Shown here: positions 44,156 through 53,864 of the stretch, in pieces | Numbering within the stretch: position 1 is the first letter of the stretch | How the letters are laid out: every line of letters starts with the position of its first letter | NCBI RefSeq assembly: GCF_900100735.1 | Contig: NZ_FNCJ01000004.1 | Coordinates: 250,019-314,018, forward strand | Origin: Paraburkholderia phenazinium | Lineage (GTDB): Bacteria > Pseudomonadota > Gammaproteobacteria > Burkholderiales > Burkholderiaceae | Direction: 5' to 3' | Length of the DNA stretch: 64,000 nt | Program-made: the position numbers and the translations under genes | Notes under the pieces: generated by a model | Database searches by the model: none | Told to the model about the DNA's origin: nothing | What the model saw: only the letters and a program-made list of their open reading frames with translations

Positions 44156-45415
44156 ATGCCTACCCTGTACTTCTCCGTTCTGTTCGCCATCGCCGTCTTG
44201 GCGATGGTCGGCATCAAGCTCTGGCTTGCGTCGCGGCAAATCCGCTTCGTCGCGGCCCATCGCGAGCAGGTGCCGGGCCAGTTTGCGGCGACCATCGCGC
44301 TCACCGCGCACCAGCGTGCCGCCGACTACACGATCGAACGCACCCGCCTCACGATGCTCGAGATTGTCGTCAGCGCGGGCGTGCTGATCGGACTCACGCT
44401 GCTGGGCGGCGTGCAGGCGCTCGACCTGGCGATTTCCGACTGGCTCGGCCGCGGCTACCTCGGCCAGATCGGGCTGATCGCAGCGGTGGTTGCGATCACC
44501 GGCGTGATCGACCTGCCCTTCGACTACTACCGGCAGTTCGTGATCGAAGAGCGCTTTGGCTTTAACCGCATGGGCAAGGGCATCTTTTTCGCCGACCGCA
44601 TCAAGGGCCTGCTGCTCGGCGCAGCCTTCGGCCTGCCGCTGCTGTTCGTCGTGCTGTGGCTGATGAACCAGGCCGGCAGCCTGTGGTGGCTGTGGACCTG
44701 GGTGGTGTGGGTGGTGTTCCAGTTGCTGGTGCTGGTGCTGTATCCGTCGTTCATCGCGCCGCTCTTCAACAAGTTCGAACCGCTCAAGGACGAAGCGCTG
44801 AAAAACCGCATCGAAGCGCTGATGAAGCGCTGCGGTTTTGCCGCCAAGGGTTTGTTCGTAATGGACGGCAGCCGCCGCTCCGCGCACGGCAATGCGTACT
44901 TCACGGGCTTCGGCGCCGCCAAGCGCATCGTGTTCTTCGACACCCTGCTCGCGCGCCTGTCGGGCAGCGAGATCGAAGCCGTGCTCGCCCACGAACTCGG
45001 CCACTTCAAGCGCCGCCATGTAATCAAGCGAATGATTGTGATTTTCGCCGTCAGCCTCGTGATGCTCGCGCTGCTCGGCTGGCTCATGCAATGCGTGTGG
45101 TTCTACGAGGGGCTCGGCGTGCGGCCATCGCTGCTGGGCGGCAACAGCGGGCTCGCGCTGGTGCTGTTCTTCCTCGCATTGCCAGTGTTCCTGTTCTTCG
45201 TCACACCGCTTAGCAGCCTCACCTCGCGCAAGCACGAGTTCGAAGCCGATGCGTTCGCCGCCACCCAGACCGATGCGCAGGATCTGGTCAACGCGCTCGT
45301 GAAGCTGTACGAGGACAACGCCTCGACCCTCACCCCCGACCCGCTCTACACCGCGTTCTATTACTCGCATCCGCCGGCGTCGCAGCGGATCGACCGCCTG
45401 CTGCGGCACGCATGA
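44156..45415 (+). CDS. M48-family (Ste24/CAAX-type) membrane metalloprotease
   Basis: The 419-residue protein has several membrane helices and the zinc protease motif HELGHF ([13 protein letters not shown], around residue 280). A downstream glutamate ligand lies in [13 protein letters not shown]. The N-terminal cytoplasmic and membrane part ([13 protein letters not shown] [11 protein letters not shown]) is typical of the Ste24 group. Bacterial members are thought to take part in membrane protein quality control; prenylated substrates are not expected here. Its stop overlaps the rsgA start by 4 bases. Confidence 0.93.
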   Translation: MPTLYFSVLFAIAVLAMVGIKLWLASRQIRFVAAHREQVPGQFAATIALTAHQRAADYTIERTRLTMLEIVVSAGVLIGLTLLGGVQALDLAISDWLGRGYLGQIGLIAAVVAITGVIDLPFDYYRQFVIEERFGFNRMGKGIFFADRIKGLLLGAAFGLPLLFVVLWLMNQAGSLWWLWTWVVWVVFQLLVLVLYPSFIAPLFNKFEPLKDEALKNRIEALMKRCGFAAKGLFVMDGSRRSAHGNAYFTGFGAAKRIVFFDTLLARLSGSEIEAVLAHELGHFKRRHVIKRMIVIFAVSLVMLALLGWLMQCVWFYEGLGVRPSLLGGNSGLALVLFFLALPVFLFFVTPLSSLTSRKHEFEADAFAATQTDAQDLVNALVKLYEDNASTLTPDPLYTAFYYSHPPASQRIDRLLRHA

Positions 45416-46347
45416 GCGCCCGTTCCCCGAAAGCGGCCCGCGCGCCGTCCACGACGCGCGTGGGCGGCATCGTCATCGCGGCCCATGGGCGTCACTACCT
45501 GGTCGCGCCGGAAGACGGCAGCGCCATGCTGCAGTGCTTCCCGCGCGGCAAACGCAGCGAAGTGGCGGTCGGCGATCGCGTGATCTACGAACCGACCTCG
45601 GCCGATCAAGGTGTGATCGTCGAGATCGGTGAGCGGCGCAACCTGCTCTACCGCTCCGACCAGTACAAATCGAAGCTGTTCGCGGCCAATCTCGATCAAC
45701 TGCTGATCGTGCTCGCCACCGAGCCGCACTTCAGCGAGGATCTGCTCGGCCGTGCACTGGTGGCCGCCGAGGCGAACGAGCTGAAGCCGCTGATCGTGCT
45801 GAACAAGACCGACGTCGCGGCCGAGTTGGCCGGCGCCCGCACGCGGCTCGCCCGCTATCAGGCGCTCGGCTATACCGTGGTCGAGCTGTCGATCAAGACT
45901 CAGCCGGAGGCCGCTCGGGCCGCGCTCGACGAGCACCTGCGCGGTCATGCGACGCTGCTGCTTGGGCAATCGGGGATGGGCAAGTCGACACTGGTGAACC
46001 TGGTGGTGCCCAATGCCGAGGTGGCGACGCGCGAGATCTCGACCGCCTTGAATAGCGGACGCCATACGACCACGTTCACGCGCTTGTATCCGCTGCCGGA
46101 TGGTGGCGCGCTGATCGATTCGCCGGGGTTTCAGGAGTTCGGCCTGCACCATCTGACCGAAGGCAAGCTCGAGCGCGCGTTCCCCGAGTTCCGGCCACTG
46201 CTGCCCAATTGCCGCTTCTACAACTGCCATCATCTGCAGGAACCGGGGTGTGCGATTCTCGAAGCGGTCGCCGACGGGCGCATTATGCCTGCGCGGCATG
46301 CGTTGTATGCGCAACTGGTTCATGAGGCGAGCCAGATCGTTCGCTGA
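45412..46347 (+). CDS. rsgA: Small ribosomal subunit biogenesis GTPase RsgA
   Basis: RsgA is a circularly permuted GTPase that checks late 30S assembly. The permuted order is visible: NKTD (G4, around residue 124) comes before the P-loop GQSGMGKST (G1, around residue 182) and DSPG (G3). An N-terminal OB fold precedes the GTPase, and a C-terminal zinc motif ([14 protein letters not shown]) follows. The 311-residue length fits. The ATG overlaps the protease gene stop (ATGA), and the DUF2007 gene follows on the same strand. Confidence 0.96.
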   Translation: MSARSPKAARAPSTTRVGGIVIAAHGRHYLVAPEDGSAMLQCFPRGKRSEVAVGDRVIYEPTSADQGVIVEIGERRNLLYRSDQYKSKLFAANLDQLLIVLATEPHFSEDLLGRALVAAEANELKPLIVLNKTDVAAELAGARTRLARYQALGYTVVELSIKTQPEAARAALDEHLRGHATLLLGQSGMGKSTLVNLVVPNAEVATREISTALNSGRHTTTFTRLYPLPDGGALIDSPGFQEFGLHHLTEGKLERAFPEFRPLLPNCRFYNCHHLQEPGCAILEAVADGRIMPARHALYAQLVHEASQIVR

Positions 46348-46412
46348 GCGCTGCGGTTCCCTTAACGCACCTCGCTTAACCCGCCTCACCCCGCCGCTAC
46401 GGATGTCCAGCC

Positions 46413-46736
46413 ATGATGAAACTGATGCGCGCGCCGAATCTGCTGATCGGACAGCATTGGATCAATGTGCTGGCGACGGCGGGGATTGCATGCGAGTTGC
46501 ATAACCGCTACCTGAACGGCGCGCTTGGGGAGATTCCGGCGGATCAGTGTGCGCCTGAGCTGTGGCTCGTCGACGAACGCGATGAAGCGATGGCGCGCAA
46601 GCTGATTGATGTGGCCGCGCATGGACCGGGCGCGGGCGCCCCGTCATGGCGTTGCGCCCAGTGCGGCGAGACGCTCGAAGCGCAATTCACGGTGTGCTGG
46701 CAGTGCGGGACCGCGCGCGATCCGCTTGACGGTTAA
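46413..46736 (+). CDS. DUF2007 protein with C-terminal zinc ribbon
   Basis: The 107-residue product has an N-terminal DUF2007-type domain (about 1-65; a PII-like ferredoxin fold described as putative prokaryotic signal transducing protein). A C-terminal zinc ribbon follows with two CxxC pairs, CAQCGE and CWQCGT. The function is unknown. It is the last gene of the Ste24-rsgA group and is convergent with the CobD-family gene. Confidence 0.85.
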   Translation: MMKLMRAPNLLIGQHWINVLATAGIACELHNRYLNGALGEIPADQCAPELWLVDERDEAMARKLIDVAAHGPGAGAPSWRCAQCGETLEAQFTVCWQCGTARDPLDG

Positions 46737-46795
46737 GGCTCGGGACGACGCTAACGGCGCGCCGCTGGGGCGGCCGGTCTAGCCACCCGCTAGCC

Positions 46796-47734
46796 TCAGG
46801 CGAGCCAGACTGCGATCGTCAGCATCAGCAGCAAAATCATCCACAGGATCACGGCACGCCACACGAGGCCCACGGCCGATTGCAGCGTGCGCGGCGTGCA
46901 GTCGTCGCCGACCGGCAGCGCGTCGCCATCGCCGGTCGCCAGCGCGTCAAGGCTCGACGGCTCGGCGAGCGGCCCGCTCAGGCGCGCGCCCAACGCACCG
47001 CTGCCGGCCGCGAGCAACACGCCGTCATTCGCATCGGGCCATTGGCGCGCATGGTTGCGCCAGGCGTAGATCGCGTCTTCGAAATTGCCGACAATCGCAA
47101 AGCCCAACGAGGTGAGCCGCGCCGGCACCCAGTCGATCACGAAGAACGCGCGTTGCGCGAAACTCGAAAACGCCACGGTACGGTCATCTGCCGGACGCGA
47201 CCAGGCGCGTGCAAGGTATTCCGCGATCCGGTACAGCACCGCGCCCGCCGGCCCGACCGGCACAAGGAACCAGAAGAACACGCCGAACACATGGCGGTGC
47301 GACGCCACCACCGCATGAATCAGCGTATGGCGCACGATCTCACTGACGGGCATGTCGACCGTATCGAGGCCGGTCCATTCCGTGAGGATTTCGCGCGCGC
47401 GCGGCACGTCGTCGTTGTTGAGCGCGAGGTGAATGTCCGTAAAGTAATGGCTGAACTGGCGAAAGCCGAGCGTGAAATACACGATCACGACGTTCCACAG
47501 GAACGCCAGCACAAAGTTGATGTGATAGAGCACGTAGTAGACGAGCGCGACGGCCAGCGTCCAGGGCACCACCACCACGAGCCACGCGAGCAGCCCGTGC
47601 TTGGGCTTGCCGGCATCGAACCCGTGCGCCGCCGACTCCGCATGATATTGAAGCAACGCAGACACCGGATTATTCGGCGATAGCGCGCGGACCTGTTCAA
47701 TAATCAGAGCCAGCAATACGGAGAAAAAAGTCAT
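46796..47734 (-). CDS. CobD/CbiB-family membrane protein
   Basis: The 312-residue protein has about five hydrophobic segments and matches the CobD/CbiB family, whose characterised members join an aminopropanol group to cobyric acid. Features are the N-terminal SVLLALIIEQVRAL, the FRQFSHYFTDIHLALNNDD helix and VFGVFFWFLVPVGPAGAVLYRI. Stand-alone copies of this type outside cobalamin operons are common in Burkholderiales, and some resemble AmpE. No cobalamin genes are nearby, so its role here is open. Confidence 0.83.
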   Translation of the reverse strand: MTFFSVLLALIIEQVRALSPNNPVSALLQYHAESAAHGFDAGKPKHGLLAWLVVVVPWTLAVALVYYVLYHINFVLAFLWNVVIVYFTLGFRQFSHYFTDIHLALNNDDVPRAREILTEWTGLDTVDMPVSEIVRHTLIHAVVASHRHVFGVFFWFLVPVGPAGAVLYRIAEYLARAWSRPADDRTVAFSSFAQRAFFVIDWVPARLTSLGFAIVGNFEDAIYAWRNHARQWPDANDGVLLAAGSGALGARLSGPLAEPSSLDALATGDGDALPVGDDCTPRTLQSAVGLVWRAVILWMILLLMLTIAVWLA

Positions 47735-47852
47735 GCGATGCGCCGTGCTTTTCGAGTTTTTACGATTGTTTTATAACGATAGCACAGGGTCGGATGAGAC
47801 TGAGCGCAGCGAGGGTTGCAAAGCCGCGACACCCGGGCCGCTTGCGCGCCGT

Positions 47853-48536
47853 TCATGCGGCCAGGAAGCGATAAAAATTGCGTAGCATGCCGGCCGTTGC
47901 ACCCCAGATGAAGTAATCTCCGGCCGCGTCGTGACGGGGATAAGGCATTGTAAAAAAACGCCGTTCGCCGCCTTCCCAGCGAAACACCCGCACTTCATGA
48001 TGAGACGGGTCCATCAGAAAACGCAGCGGCACCTCGAAGACTTCCGCCACTTCAAGTGAGTCGGCTTCGACGGTAAACGGCGGATGCACCAGCCCAACCA
48101 CAGGCGTAACGCGAAACCCGGTGCCGGTCAGATAGTCCGGCAAGCAACCGAGGACTTCCACGCGCGCGGGATCGAGACCGACCTCCTCCTGCGCCTCGCG
48201 CAAGGCCGTGGCCGTTGCGTTGGCGTCGAACGGTTCGTGACGGCCGCCGGGAAAACTCACCTGGCCGGCATGATCATTAAGATGGTCGGCGCGCTGCGTC
48301 AGCAACACCGTGAGGCCCTCGTCCCGCACCACGAGCGGCACCAGCACCGCTGCGACCCGCGGATCGCCGAACTCCTTCCAGCGTGCGTCGCCCGGTTGTT
48401 CGGGCGTCCACGAGAGACGCTGCTCGAAGCGGGCGCGCAAGCCGTCAGGCGTCAGACGTGCGGGAGCAACCAGTGGCAGATCGTCGCCCGTCGATTCGAC
48501 AGGCAGGGTTTCGGGCTGGAGGACGGGGCGGGTCAA
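47853..48536 (-). CDS. CoA pyrophosphatase (Nudix hydrolase)
   Basis: The 227-residue protein has the Nudix box GGRHEPFDANATATALREAQ followed by EEVGL, preceded by the CoA-specific motif LLTQRADHLNDHAGQVSFPGG minus one residue spacing differences. This combination defines the coenzyme A diphosphatase group (YeaB/NudL type), which cleaves CoA to phosphopantetheine and 3',5'-ADP. It is on the minus strand after rplS, separated by a terminator. The gene starts at an ATG or equivalent at 48536. Confidence 0.88.
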   Translation of the reverse strand: MTRPVLQPETLPVESTGDDLPLVAPARLTPDGLRARFEQRLSWTPEQPGDARWKEFGDPRVAAVLVPLVVRDEGLTVLLTQRADHLNDHAGQVSFPGGRHEPFDANATATALREAQEEVGLDPARVEVLGCLPDYLTGTGFRVTPVVGLVHPPFTVEADSLEVAEVFEVPLRFLMDPSHHEVRVFRWEGGERRFFTMPYPRHDAAGDYFIWGATAGMLRNFYRFLAA

Positions 48537-48591
48537 CGGGACTCTCGGAACGAGCTTTTATAGGGCATGCCGCTATTTTGACCCAACAAAC

Positions 48592-48619
48592 AAAAAAGCA
48601 CCCGTGAAGGGTGCTTTTT
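48592..48619. terminator. Intrinsic terminator after rplS
   Basis: GCACCC and GGGTGC pair around GTGAA and are flanked by AAAAAA and TTTTT. It lies just after the rplS stop and ends the rpsP-rimM-trmD-rplS transcript. Confidence 0.88.
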
Positions 48620-48629
48620 CTTACAGCTT

Positions 48630-49019
48630 TTACGCCTGGGAAGCAGCGCGGTCTTTCGAGACCAGCTTTTCCTTGATCCGGGCCGACTTGCCCGACCGGT
48701 CGCGCAGGTAGTACAGCTTGGCACGACGCACATCGCCACGACGCTTCACGACGATGCTTGCCAGCAGCGGCGAGTACGTCTGGAACGTACGCTCGACGCC
48801 TTCGCCCGACGAAATCTTACGGACGATGAACGACGAATTCAGACCACGGTTACGCTTGGCGATAACGACGCCTTCGTAAGCCTGAACACGCTTACGCGTA
48901 CCTTCAACCACGTTCACGCTGACGATCACCGTGTCGCCGGGGGCGAATTCGGGGATGGTCTTCTCGCCGAGGGCGCGCGCGATTTCTTCCTGCTCGAGTT
49001 TTGCAATCAGATTCATCAC
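48630..49019 (-). CDS. rplS: 50S ribosomal protein L19
   Basis: L19 sits at the interface of the ribosomal subunits. The 129-residue protein matches the family throughout: [55 protein letters not shown] and [20 protein letters not shown]. The C-terminal tail is slightly longer than in E. coli. It is the last gene of the rpsP-rimM-trmD-rplS operon, and a terminator follows. Confidence 0.98.
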   Translation of the reverse strand: MMNLIAKLEQEEIARALGEKTIPEFAPGDTVIVSVNVVEGTRKRVQAYEGVVIAKRNRGLNSSFIVRKISSGEGVERTFQTYSPLLASIVVKRRGDVRRAKLYYLRDRSGKSARIKEKLVSKDRAASQA

Positions 49020-49157
49020 TGACTCCTAATGCCATCTTGTCGGCGTTCGTACCTGCCTCGTGAAAACACTTGGCTACGGCCCCGATAGAGGATGGGTTCA
49101 CATCAGGCACCGTACACGCATGTGCGGCGCCGCCTATTCGCTAGTGACACCGGGGCT

Positions 49158-49925
49158 TTACGCCTTCGATGCTTCCTTCGCGAGACTTGCAAGCCATGCC
49201 TCATCGGCACGGCTCAACATCTTGTTCTTTCTGGCCTTCTCGATCAGATCGGGCCGCTTGTGCCACGTGTTGCGCAGCGCTTCGCGCCGGCGCCACAGCT
49301 CGATCTCCGCATGATGGCCGCCGAGCAGCACATCGGGCACCCGCACGCCTTCGTATTCCTCAGGGCGCGTGTAATGCGGACAATCCAGCAGCACGTCGAC
49401 GAAACTATCCTGCACCGCCGATTGCGAGTCGTTCAGCACGCCGGGTAACTGACGTACCACGGCATCCATCAGCGCCATGGCCGGCAATTCGCCGCCCGAC
49501 AGCACGAAATCGCCGAGGCTCACTTCTTCGTCGACGCAACGATCGATCAGGCGCTGGTCGATCGCTTCATAACGACCGCACAGCACGATCAGGCCAGGTT
49601 CGGCGGCAAACCGCATCACCCGTTCGTGATTGAGCGTCGCACCTTGCGGGGACATCATCACGACGCGCGAGCCAGTAATGCCCTGCTCCGCCTGCGCGGC
49701 TTTCGCCGCACCGATCGCGTCTTCCAGCGGCCTGCCCAGCATCACCATGCCTGGGCCACCGCCGTACGGGCGATCGTCGATCGTACGATAGTTGTCGGTT
49801 GTGAAATCGCGCGGATTCCACGTACGCAAACCGTAGCGCTCCTGCTTCGCCGCGCGACTGGTGATACCCCAGTCGGTCAGCGCACGAAACATCTCAGGAA
49901 AGAGCGTGACGACATCGAACTGCAT
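49158..49925 (-). CDS. trmD: tRNA (guanine-N1)-methyltransferase TrmD
   Basis: TrmD methylates G37 next to the anticodon to prevent frameshifting. The 255-residue length is normal. The SPOUT knot motifs are present: [10 protein letters not shown] near residue 57, [14 protein letters not shown] near residue 114 and [15 protein letters not shown] near residue 135. It is 25 bases downstream of rimM in the conserved ribosomal operon. The ATG at 49925 gives the family start [13 protein letters not shown]. Confidence 0.97.
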   Translation of the reverse strand: MQFDVVTLFPEMFRALTDWGITSRAAKQERYGLRTWNPRDFTTDNYRTIDDRPYGGGPGMVMLGRPLEDAIGAAKAAQAEQGITGSRVVMMSPQGATLNHERVMRFAAEPGLIVLCGRYEAIDQRLIDRCVDEEVSLGDFVLSGGELPAMALMDAVVRQLPGVLNDSQSAVQDSFVDVLLDCPHYTRPEEYEGVRVPDVLLGGHHAEIELWRRREALRNTWHKRPDLIEKARKNKMLSRADEAWLASLAKEASKA

Positions 49926-49950
49926 CGCTCTCTCCGGTCAACGAGCTCGT

Positions 49951-50667
49951 TTAATAGTCAGCTTCCCAGTCGACGGTGATCTGCTTCGCCTTCTGGTCAA
50001 CCGTTTTGACATAGACACCGACGAACGGGATCAAGCGTTCGCCAGTTGCCGGCTGGCCGTCTTTGCCGGTAGCCGGGTATTCGATGCGCAACACCGAGTG
50101 CGCACCGTTGTCGATCATGTCGGCCACCTTGCCGAGGGACACCCCGGTGAGGTTCACGACATCCAGGCCGAGCAAATCGACCCAGTAGAATTCGTCAGCT
50201 TCGAGCGCCGGGAAATCGCTACGGCAGATGTACACACGAGTGCCACGCAGCGCGAGCGCCTCGTCGCGGTCAGCCGTGCCGCCCAGATGGGCCACAATGC
50301 TGTCGCTATGTATCTTTGCCTGCAGCGCCGGTGCCGAACTGCGCTCGCGGCCTTTCATCAGCCACCAGCGTTTCGCGCTCAGCAACGCGTCGCCGCCACG
50401 TCCGGCATCCGCATGCGCGGCTACCTTGACCCAGCCCTTAAGGCCGTAAGCGTCGACAATCGCACCCACTTCGACCGCGTCGTCCGGCCAGCTTTCGGCC
50501 GTTTCGGCACGCATTGCTGCGGCAGCCGGAGCGGTACTGGCGGCATCCGGTTTGGCCTTGCCCGGGGCGCGCTCGACCGGCTTGCGGACGAATGCGCCGA
50601 ACGGTGCCTGCCCGGATACCTGAGCGGCCTTGGTGCGACGTGAACTTCCTGAATCACGCTCAGACAT
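49951..50667 (-). CDS. rimM: Ribosome maturation factor RimM, with N-terminal extension
   Basis: RimM binds S19 and helps mature the 30S head. The family core begins near residue 63 ([20 protein letters not shown]) and ends with the PRC-barrel part ([13 protein letters not shown] and [19 protein letters not shown]). The full product has 238 residues, about 55 more than E. coli RimM. The extra N-terminus is Ala/Pro/Lys-rich and low in complexity. It may be a real extension, since no better start is obvious. It lies between rpsP and trmD. Confidence 0.94.
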   Translation of the reverse strand: MSERDSGSSRRTKAAQVSGQAPFGAFVRKPVERAPGKAKPDAASTAPAAAAMRAETAESWPDDAVEVGAIVDAYGLKGWVKVAAHADAGRGGDALLSAKRWWLMKGRERSSAPALQAKIHSDSIVAHLGGTADRDEALALRGTRVYICRSDFPALEADEFYWVDLLGLDVVNLTGVSLGKVADMIDNGAHSVLRIEYPATGKDGQPATGERLIPFVGVYVKTVDQKAKQITVDWEADY

Positions 50668-50811
50668 GAGTGAGCCTCATAGCGCGCATCAGGTTCAACC
50701 GCGGGTTCAACCTCGCTGCCTGCGCTTTTGCTGAAACCTGCAGCAAAACGCGCGCATCGGACACCTCGCGCAAGCTGCGCGAGCCGCCGGCGATGCACAT
50801 GCTAGCTACCA

Positions 50812-51066
50812 TTAAGCAGCCGGCTGCGCCTTTTGCGCTTCCTTCACGAGACGCTCGACCGTCGGCGACAGTTGTGCGCCAACACCTTGCCAGTACGTCA
50901 GGCGGTCTTGAGCGATACGCAGCGACTCACCCTTCGTAGCGACCGGGTTGTAGAAGCCAACGCGTTCGATGAAGCGGCCGTCACGACGGTTACGCGAATC
51001 GGTTGCGACGATGTTGTAGAACGGGCGCTTCTTGGAGCCGCCACGAGCCAAGCGGATGATGACCAT
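50812..51066 (-). CDS. rpsP: 30S ribosomal protein S16
   Basis: S16 is an assembly protein of the 30S body. The 84-residue product begins [17 protein letters not shown] and continues with [14 protein letters not shown] and [13 protein letters not shown], all family hallmarks. The ATG at 51066 is set by the family N-terminus; the open frame further upstream is not part of it. It is the first gene of the rpsP-rimM-trmD-rplS operon, with a good promoter about 45 bases upstream. Confidence 0.98.
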   Translation of the reverse strand: MVIIRLARGGSKKRPFYNIVATDSRNRRDGRFIERVGFYNPVATKGESLRIAQDRLTYWQGVGAQLSPTVERLVKEAQKAQPAA

Positions 51067-51407
51067 ACTAGAATCCTTGAAAACCGGGGTTCGGAACCAC
51101 TGAAACACGCGATTATAGCGGGAAACTGAAGCCATAACAAACACTGACCGGGATAAAGTCGCACACGAGGCTGCGCAAGCGATCCAGGCCGGTGGGCCGA
51201 AGCCCGTCAAATGGCCCGAATTTCCTGACGGGAAGCCCGGCGCCCGGCATCGCCGGCGCCAAGGCAGACGGGCGCCTGGCAACCGGCAAATTCAATCTAT
51301 CAGCGTGGAACGTGGTTGCTACCACGCCCCCGGCGTAGAATGCGCCTCGGTCCGCGCACACCTGCGCGCCGGTCGCTTCGACCGCCCGTCACAGAACTCT
51401 CGCCCAC
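51067..51407. other. Divergent spacer upstream of rpsP
   Basis: This 341-base region holds the rpsP promoter close to the minus-strand gene. The rest, towards the TM2 gene, is GC-rich; I see no other recognisable site or RNA gene and no clear ribosome binding site before the TM2 start. Confidence 0.5.
51112..51140 (-). promoter_or_regulatory. Sigma-70 promoter of the rpsP operon
   Basis: On the minus strand TTGTTA (51135-51140) and a perfect TATAAT (51112-51117) are 17 bases apart. Transcription would start near 51105, about 40 bases before the rpsP ATG. Confidence 0.7.
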
Positions 51408-51875
51408 ATGTCCAGCCGCGTCTCGAATTCGCCACGCTTCAGGTCCAAGACAATCACCGCAGCACTTGCCTTCTTCTTCGGCAGCCTCGGCGCGCACCGC
51501 TTCTATCTATATGGAAAGCGCGACATCTACGGCTGGGTTCACCTGATCTGCACGCTGCTCGGCATTCCCGGGGTTCTGCTGCTGGTCGCCAGCGAGCGCG
51601 CTTCGACGCTCGGCTGGGTGTTGGCCGTGCCGGGCGCGGTCTCGCTGTTTGCCGCGTTCCTCTCGGCGATCGTCTATGGCCTGCGCCCCGATGAAAAATG
51701 GGACGCGCAATTCAACGCGCAGACCCAGCAGCGTAGCCGTTCGGGCTGGGCCGTCATTTTCGTGGTGATCTTTTCGCTGTTTATCGGCGCGATGCTGCTG
51801 ATGACCGGCCTCGCCCTGTCGTTTCAGACGTATTTCGAATCGCAGGTTCAAGCGGCCAAGGCGCTGTCTCAATAG
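51408..51875 (+). CDS. TM2-domain membrane protein
   Basis: The 155-residue product has an N-terminal TM2 domain, a pair of hydrophobic helices joined by a short turn (ALAFFFGSLGAHRFYLYGKRDIYGWVHL). Two further helices (about 64-86 and 113-140) follow. The GAHRFYLG-type motif is diagnostic. TM2 proteins are small membrane proteins of mostly unknown role. It is a single gene, convergent with the radical SAM gene, and has no clear ribosome binding site. Confidence 0.82.
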   Translation: MSSRVSNSPRFRSKTITAALAFFFGSLGAHRFYLYGKRDIYGWVHLICTLLGIPGVLLLVASERASTLGWVLAVPGAVSLFAAFLSAIVYGLRPDEKWDAQFNAQTQQRSRSGWAVIFVVIFSLFIGAMLLMTGLALSFQTYFESQVQAAKALSQ

Positions 51876-51957
51876 TAGGCAGATCTATCACGACCGCCCA
51901 CCCCTGCGGTAGGCGCCTGGACCGTTCGCATGCGGTCTTGTGTAGCACGCAACCTGG

Positions 51958-53127
51958 CTAGAACAGCGTCATTTGCCCATTGTCGCGCCCGGCGCGAGGC
52001 GGCTGCGCACGCATAAACTGCGACATATCGAGAATGCCTCGCTTCCGCTCATTCAGACCGAGCCGGCGCACGGCTTGATGAAAGCGCTGCTTCAATAGGT
52101 CCGCCCACGGGCCTTCGCCCTTCATGCGGCTTGCAAAGCTGGCGTCGTAATCCTTGCCGCCGCGCATGTCGCGCACCCGGCTCATCACCCGCTCCGCGCG
52201 ATCCGGAAAATGCGCCGCGAGCCAGTCCTTGAACAGCGGCGCAACCTCCCACGGCAGGCGCAGCACGATATAGCTGGCGTTGCTCGCCCCGGCTTCGGCA
52301 CACGCCTCCAGGACCCGCTCCATGTCCGGCTCGGTGACGAAGGGAATCACCGGCGCAATGCTCACCCCAACCGGTATACCGGCCTCGCTCAGCGTACGGA
52401 TGGTGCGCAACCGCCTCGCTGGCGTCGCTGCGCGAGGTTCGAGCGTGCGGGCGATGTCGGCGTCCAGAGTGGTGATTGTAATCGCCGCCATGAACTGTCC
52501 GCGCGCGGCCATGGGCGCCAGCAGGTCCAGATCGCGCTCGATCAGCGACGATTTCGTAATAGCCGCAAACGGATGGCCGTGGGCGCTCAACACTTCGATC
52601 ACCCGGCGTGTGAGACGCAAATCACGCTCGACGGGCTGCCAGGCGTCCGTATTGACGCCCAAGGCGATCGGCTCCGGCACATAGGACTTCTTCGCCAGCT
52701 CCCGCTCGAGCAATTCCGGCGCGTTGACCTTCGCGTAGATCCGGCTTTCGAAATCGAGCCCCGGCGACAAGCCTAGATAACTATGCGTGGGCCTCGCAAA
52801 GCAGTAGATGCAGCCGTGTTCGCACCCCCGATACGGGTTGAGCGACACGCTAAATGGAATGTCTGGCGACGCGTTACGAGTCAAAATGGTTTTCGCCCGT
52901 TCGTCGAAAACCTGCGTGCGCAACGCGGGCGGCCCGCCCTCTTCTTCCTCGTGCTGCACCCAGCCGTCGTCCACCGCTTCACGCTGGTCGACTTCATAGC
53001 GGCCCTGCAGGTTCGTCACGGCGCCGCGCCCCTTGCGGGGCGTGGGCGGGGCGATCGGATATTCGGGGACGGAATCGGTCACGGCGCGGTCCAACGCAAG
53101 CGAAAAGCGGAAACGAAAAAGGCTCAA
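51958..53127 (-). CDS. PA0069-family radical SAM protein
   Basis: The 389-residue protein has the CxxxCxxC iron-sulfur motif in YRGCEHGCIYCFARPTH (around residue 100) and the wider pattern of the spore-photoproduct-lyase-related PA0069 family (PEPIALGVNTDAWQPVER, AITKSSLIERDLDLL). These are predicted radical SAM enzymes; no reaction has been assigned to this group. It is a single gene next to the Lrp-type regulator. Confidence 0.88.
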   Translation of the reverse strand: MSLFRFRFSLALDRAVTDSVPEYPIAPPTPRKGRGAVTNLQGRYEVDQREAVDDGWVQHEEEEGGPPALRTQVFDERAKTILTRNASPDIPFSVSLNPYRGCEHGCIYCFARPTHSYLGLSPGLDFESRIYAKVNAPELLERELAKKSYVPEPIALGVNTDAWQPVERDLRLTRRVIEVLSAHGHPFAAITKSSLIERDLDLLAPMAARGQFMAAITITTLDADIARTLEPRAATPARRLRTIRTLSEAGIPVGVSIAPVIPFVTEPDMERVLEACAEAGASNASYIVLRLPWEVAPLFKDWLAAHFPDRAERVMSRVRDMRGGKDYDASFASRMKGEGPWADLLKQRFHQAVRRLGLNERKRGILDMSQFMRAQPPRAGRDNGQMTLF

Positions 53128-53206
53128 ACAATACTGTACAAATATACAGTGTTTGAGCCGTTTGTCGAGTCCCGTCGCGAGGTGATTGCAGCGCGACCGC
53201 GGCGCC

Positions 53207-53695
53207 TTACTCGCCGACCGCGATCGTCAAGGTTTCCTTGATTTCTTCCATCACGACATAGCTCTTCGACTGCACCGCGCCCGGCAATTGCAGCAAGATA
53301 TCGCCGAGCAGTTTCCGGTAATCGGCCATCTCGCCGATCCGCGCCTTGATCAGATAGTCGAAGTCGCCCGACACCAGGTGGCATTCCAGCACCTCGGGGA
53401 TCTTCTGCACTTCGCGGCGGAACTGGTCGAACATATTGCCGCTTTTGTGGTCGAGCGTGATCTCGACGAACACCAGCAGCGCCGCGCCCAGTTCAGCCGG
53501 ATTGACGCGCGCGTGGTAGCCGGTAATTACGCCGTCGCGCTCCATGCGCTTGACCCGTTCGATGCACGGCGTGACCGACAGCCCGACCTGCTCGGCGAGA
53601 TCCTTCATCGCCATCCGGCCGTCCTGTTGCAGCAGCCTGAGAATCTTGTGATCGAGCTTGTCGAGCGCGCGGATCGGTTGACGCTGGGTTCGCAT
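53207..53695 (-). CDS. Lrp/AsnC-family transcriptional regulator
   Basis: The 162-residue protein has an Lrp-type N-terminal helix-turn-helix (LDKLDHKILRLLQQDGRMAM, DLAEQVGLSVTPCIERVKRM) and a C-terminal RAM effector domain (YHARVNPAELGAALLVFVEI, VSGDFDYLIKA). The ATG at 53695 matches the family start. It is divergent from dadA. In other bacteria an Lrp protein controls the dad genes in response to alanine or leucine, so dadA is the likely target here. The 169-base spacer contains a perfect long-range dyad. Confidence 0.9.
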   Translation of the reverse strand: MRTQRQPIRALDKLDHKILRLLQQDGRMAMKDLAEQVGLSVTPCIERVKRMERDGVITGYHARVNPAELGAALLVFVEITLDHKSGNMFDQFRREVQKIPEVLECHLVSGDFDYLIKARIGEMADYRKLLGDILLQLPGAVQSKSYVVMEEIKETLTIAVGE

Positions 53696-53783
53696 GGTCT
53701 TTTTACTGAAAATCTGAAAAATACGATAACAAAACCTACAAGACACTCAATAGTATAGCGGTTAACACTGGGCTTAACGCGTA

Positions 53784-53819
53784 TCACCTCGTTAATCGAA
53801 CTATCTACAAACGAGGTGA
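53784..53819. promoter_or_regulatory. 10-bp dyad in the lrp-dadA spacer
   Basis: TCACCTCGTT and AACGAGGTGA are perfect inverted repeats separated by 16 bases, centred about 60 bases before the dadA ATG. It could be a regulator binding site or a stem-loop in the dadA leader. Confidence 0.5.
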
Positions 53820-53864
53820 GTCACCGGCGGGCGCGCAAGCCCCAAAGAACCTTCTGGAGCAGCT

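Noticed and set aside
44018..45409. Open minus-strand extension of orn across the Ste24 gene
   Set aside because: The Orn fold begins near 43970. The upstream residues are low-complexity antisense of the protease gene, which has an intact zinc motif.
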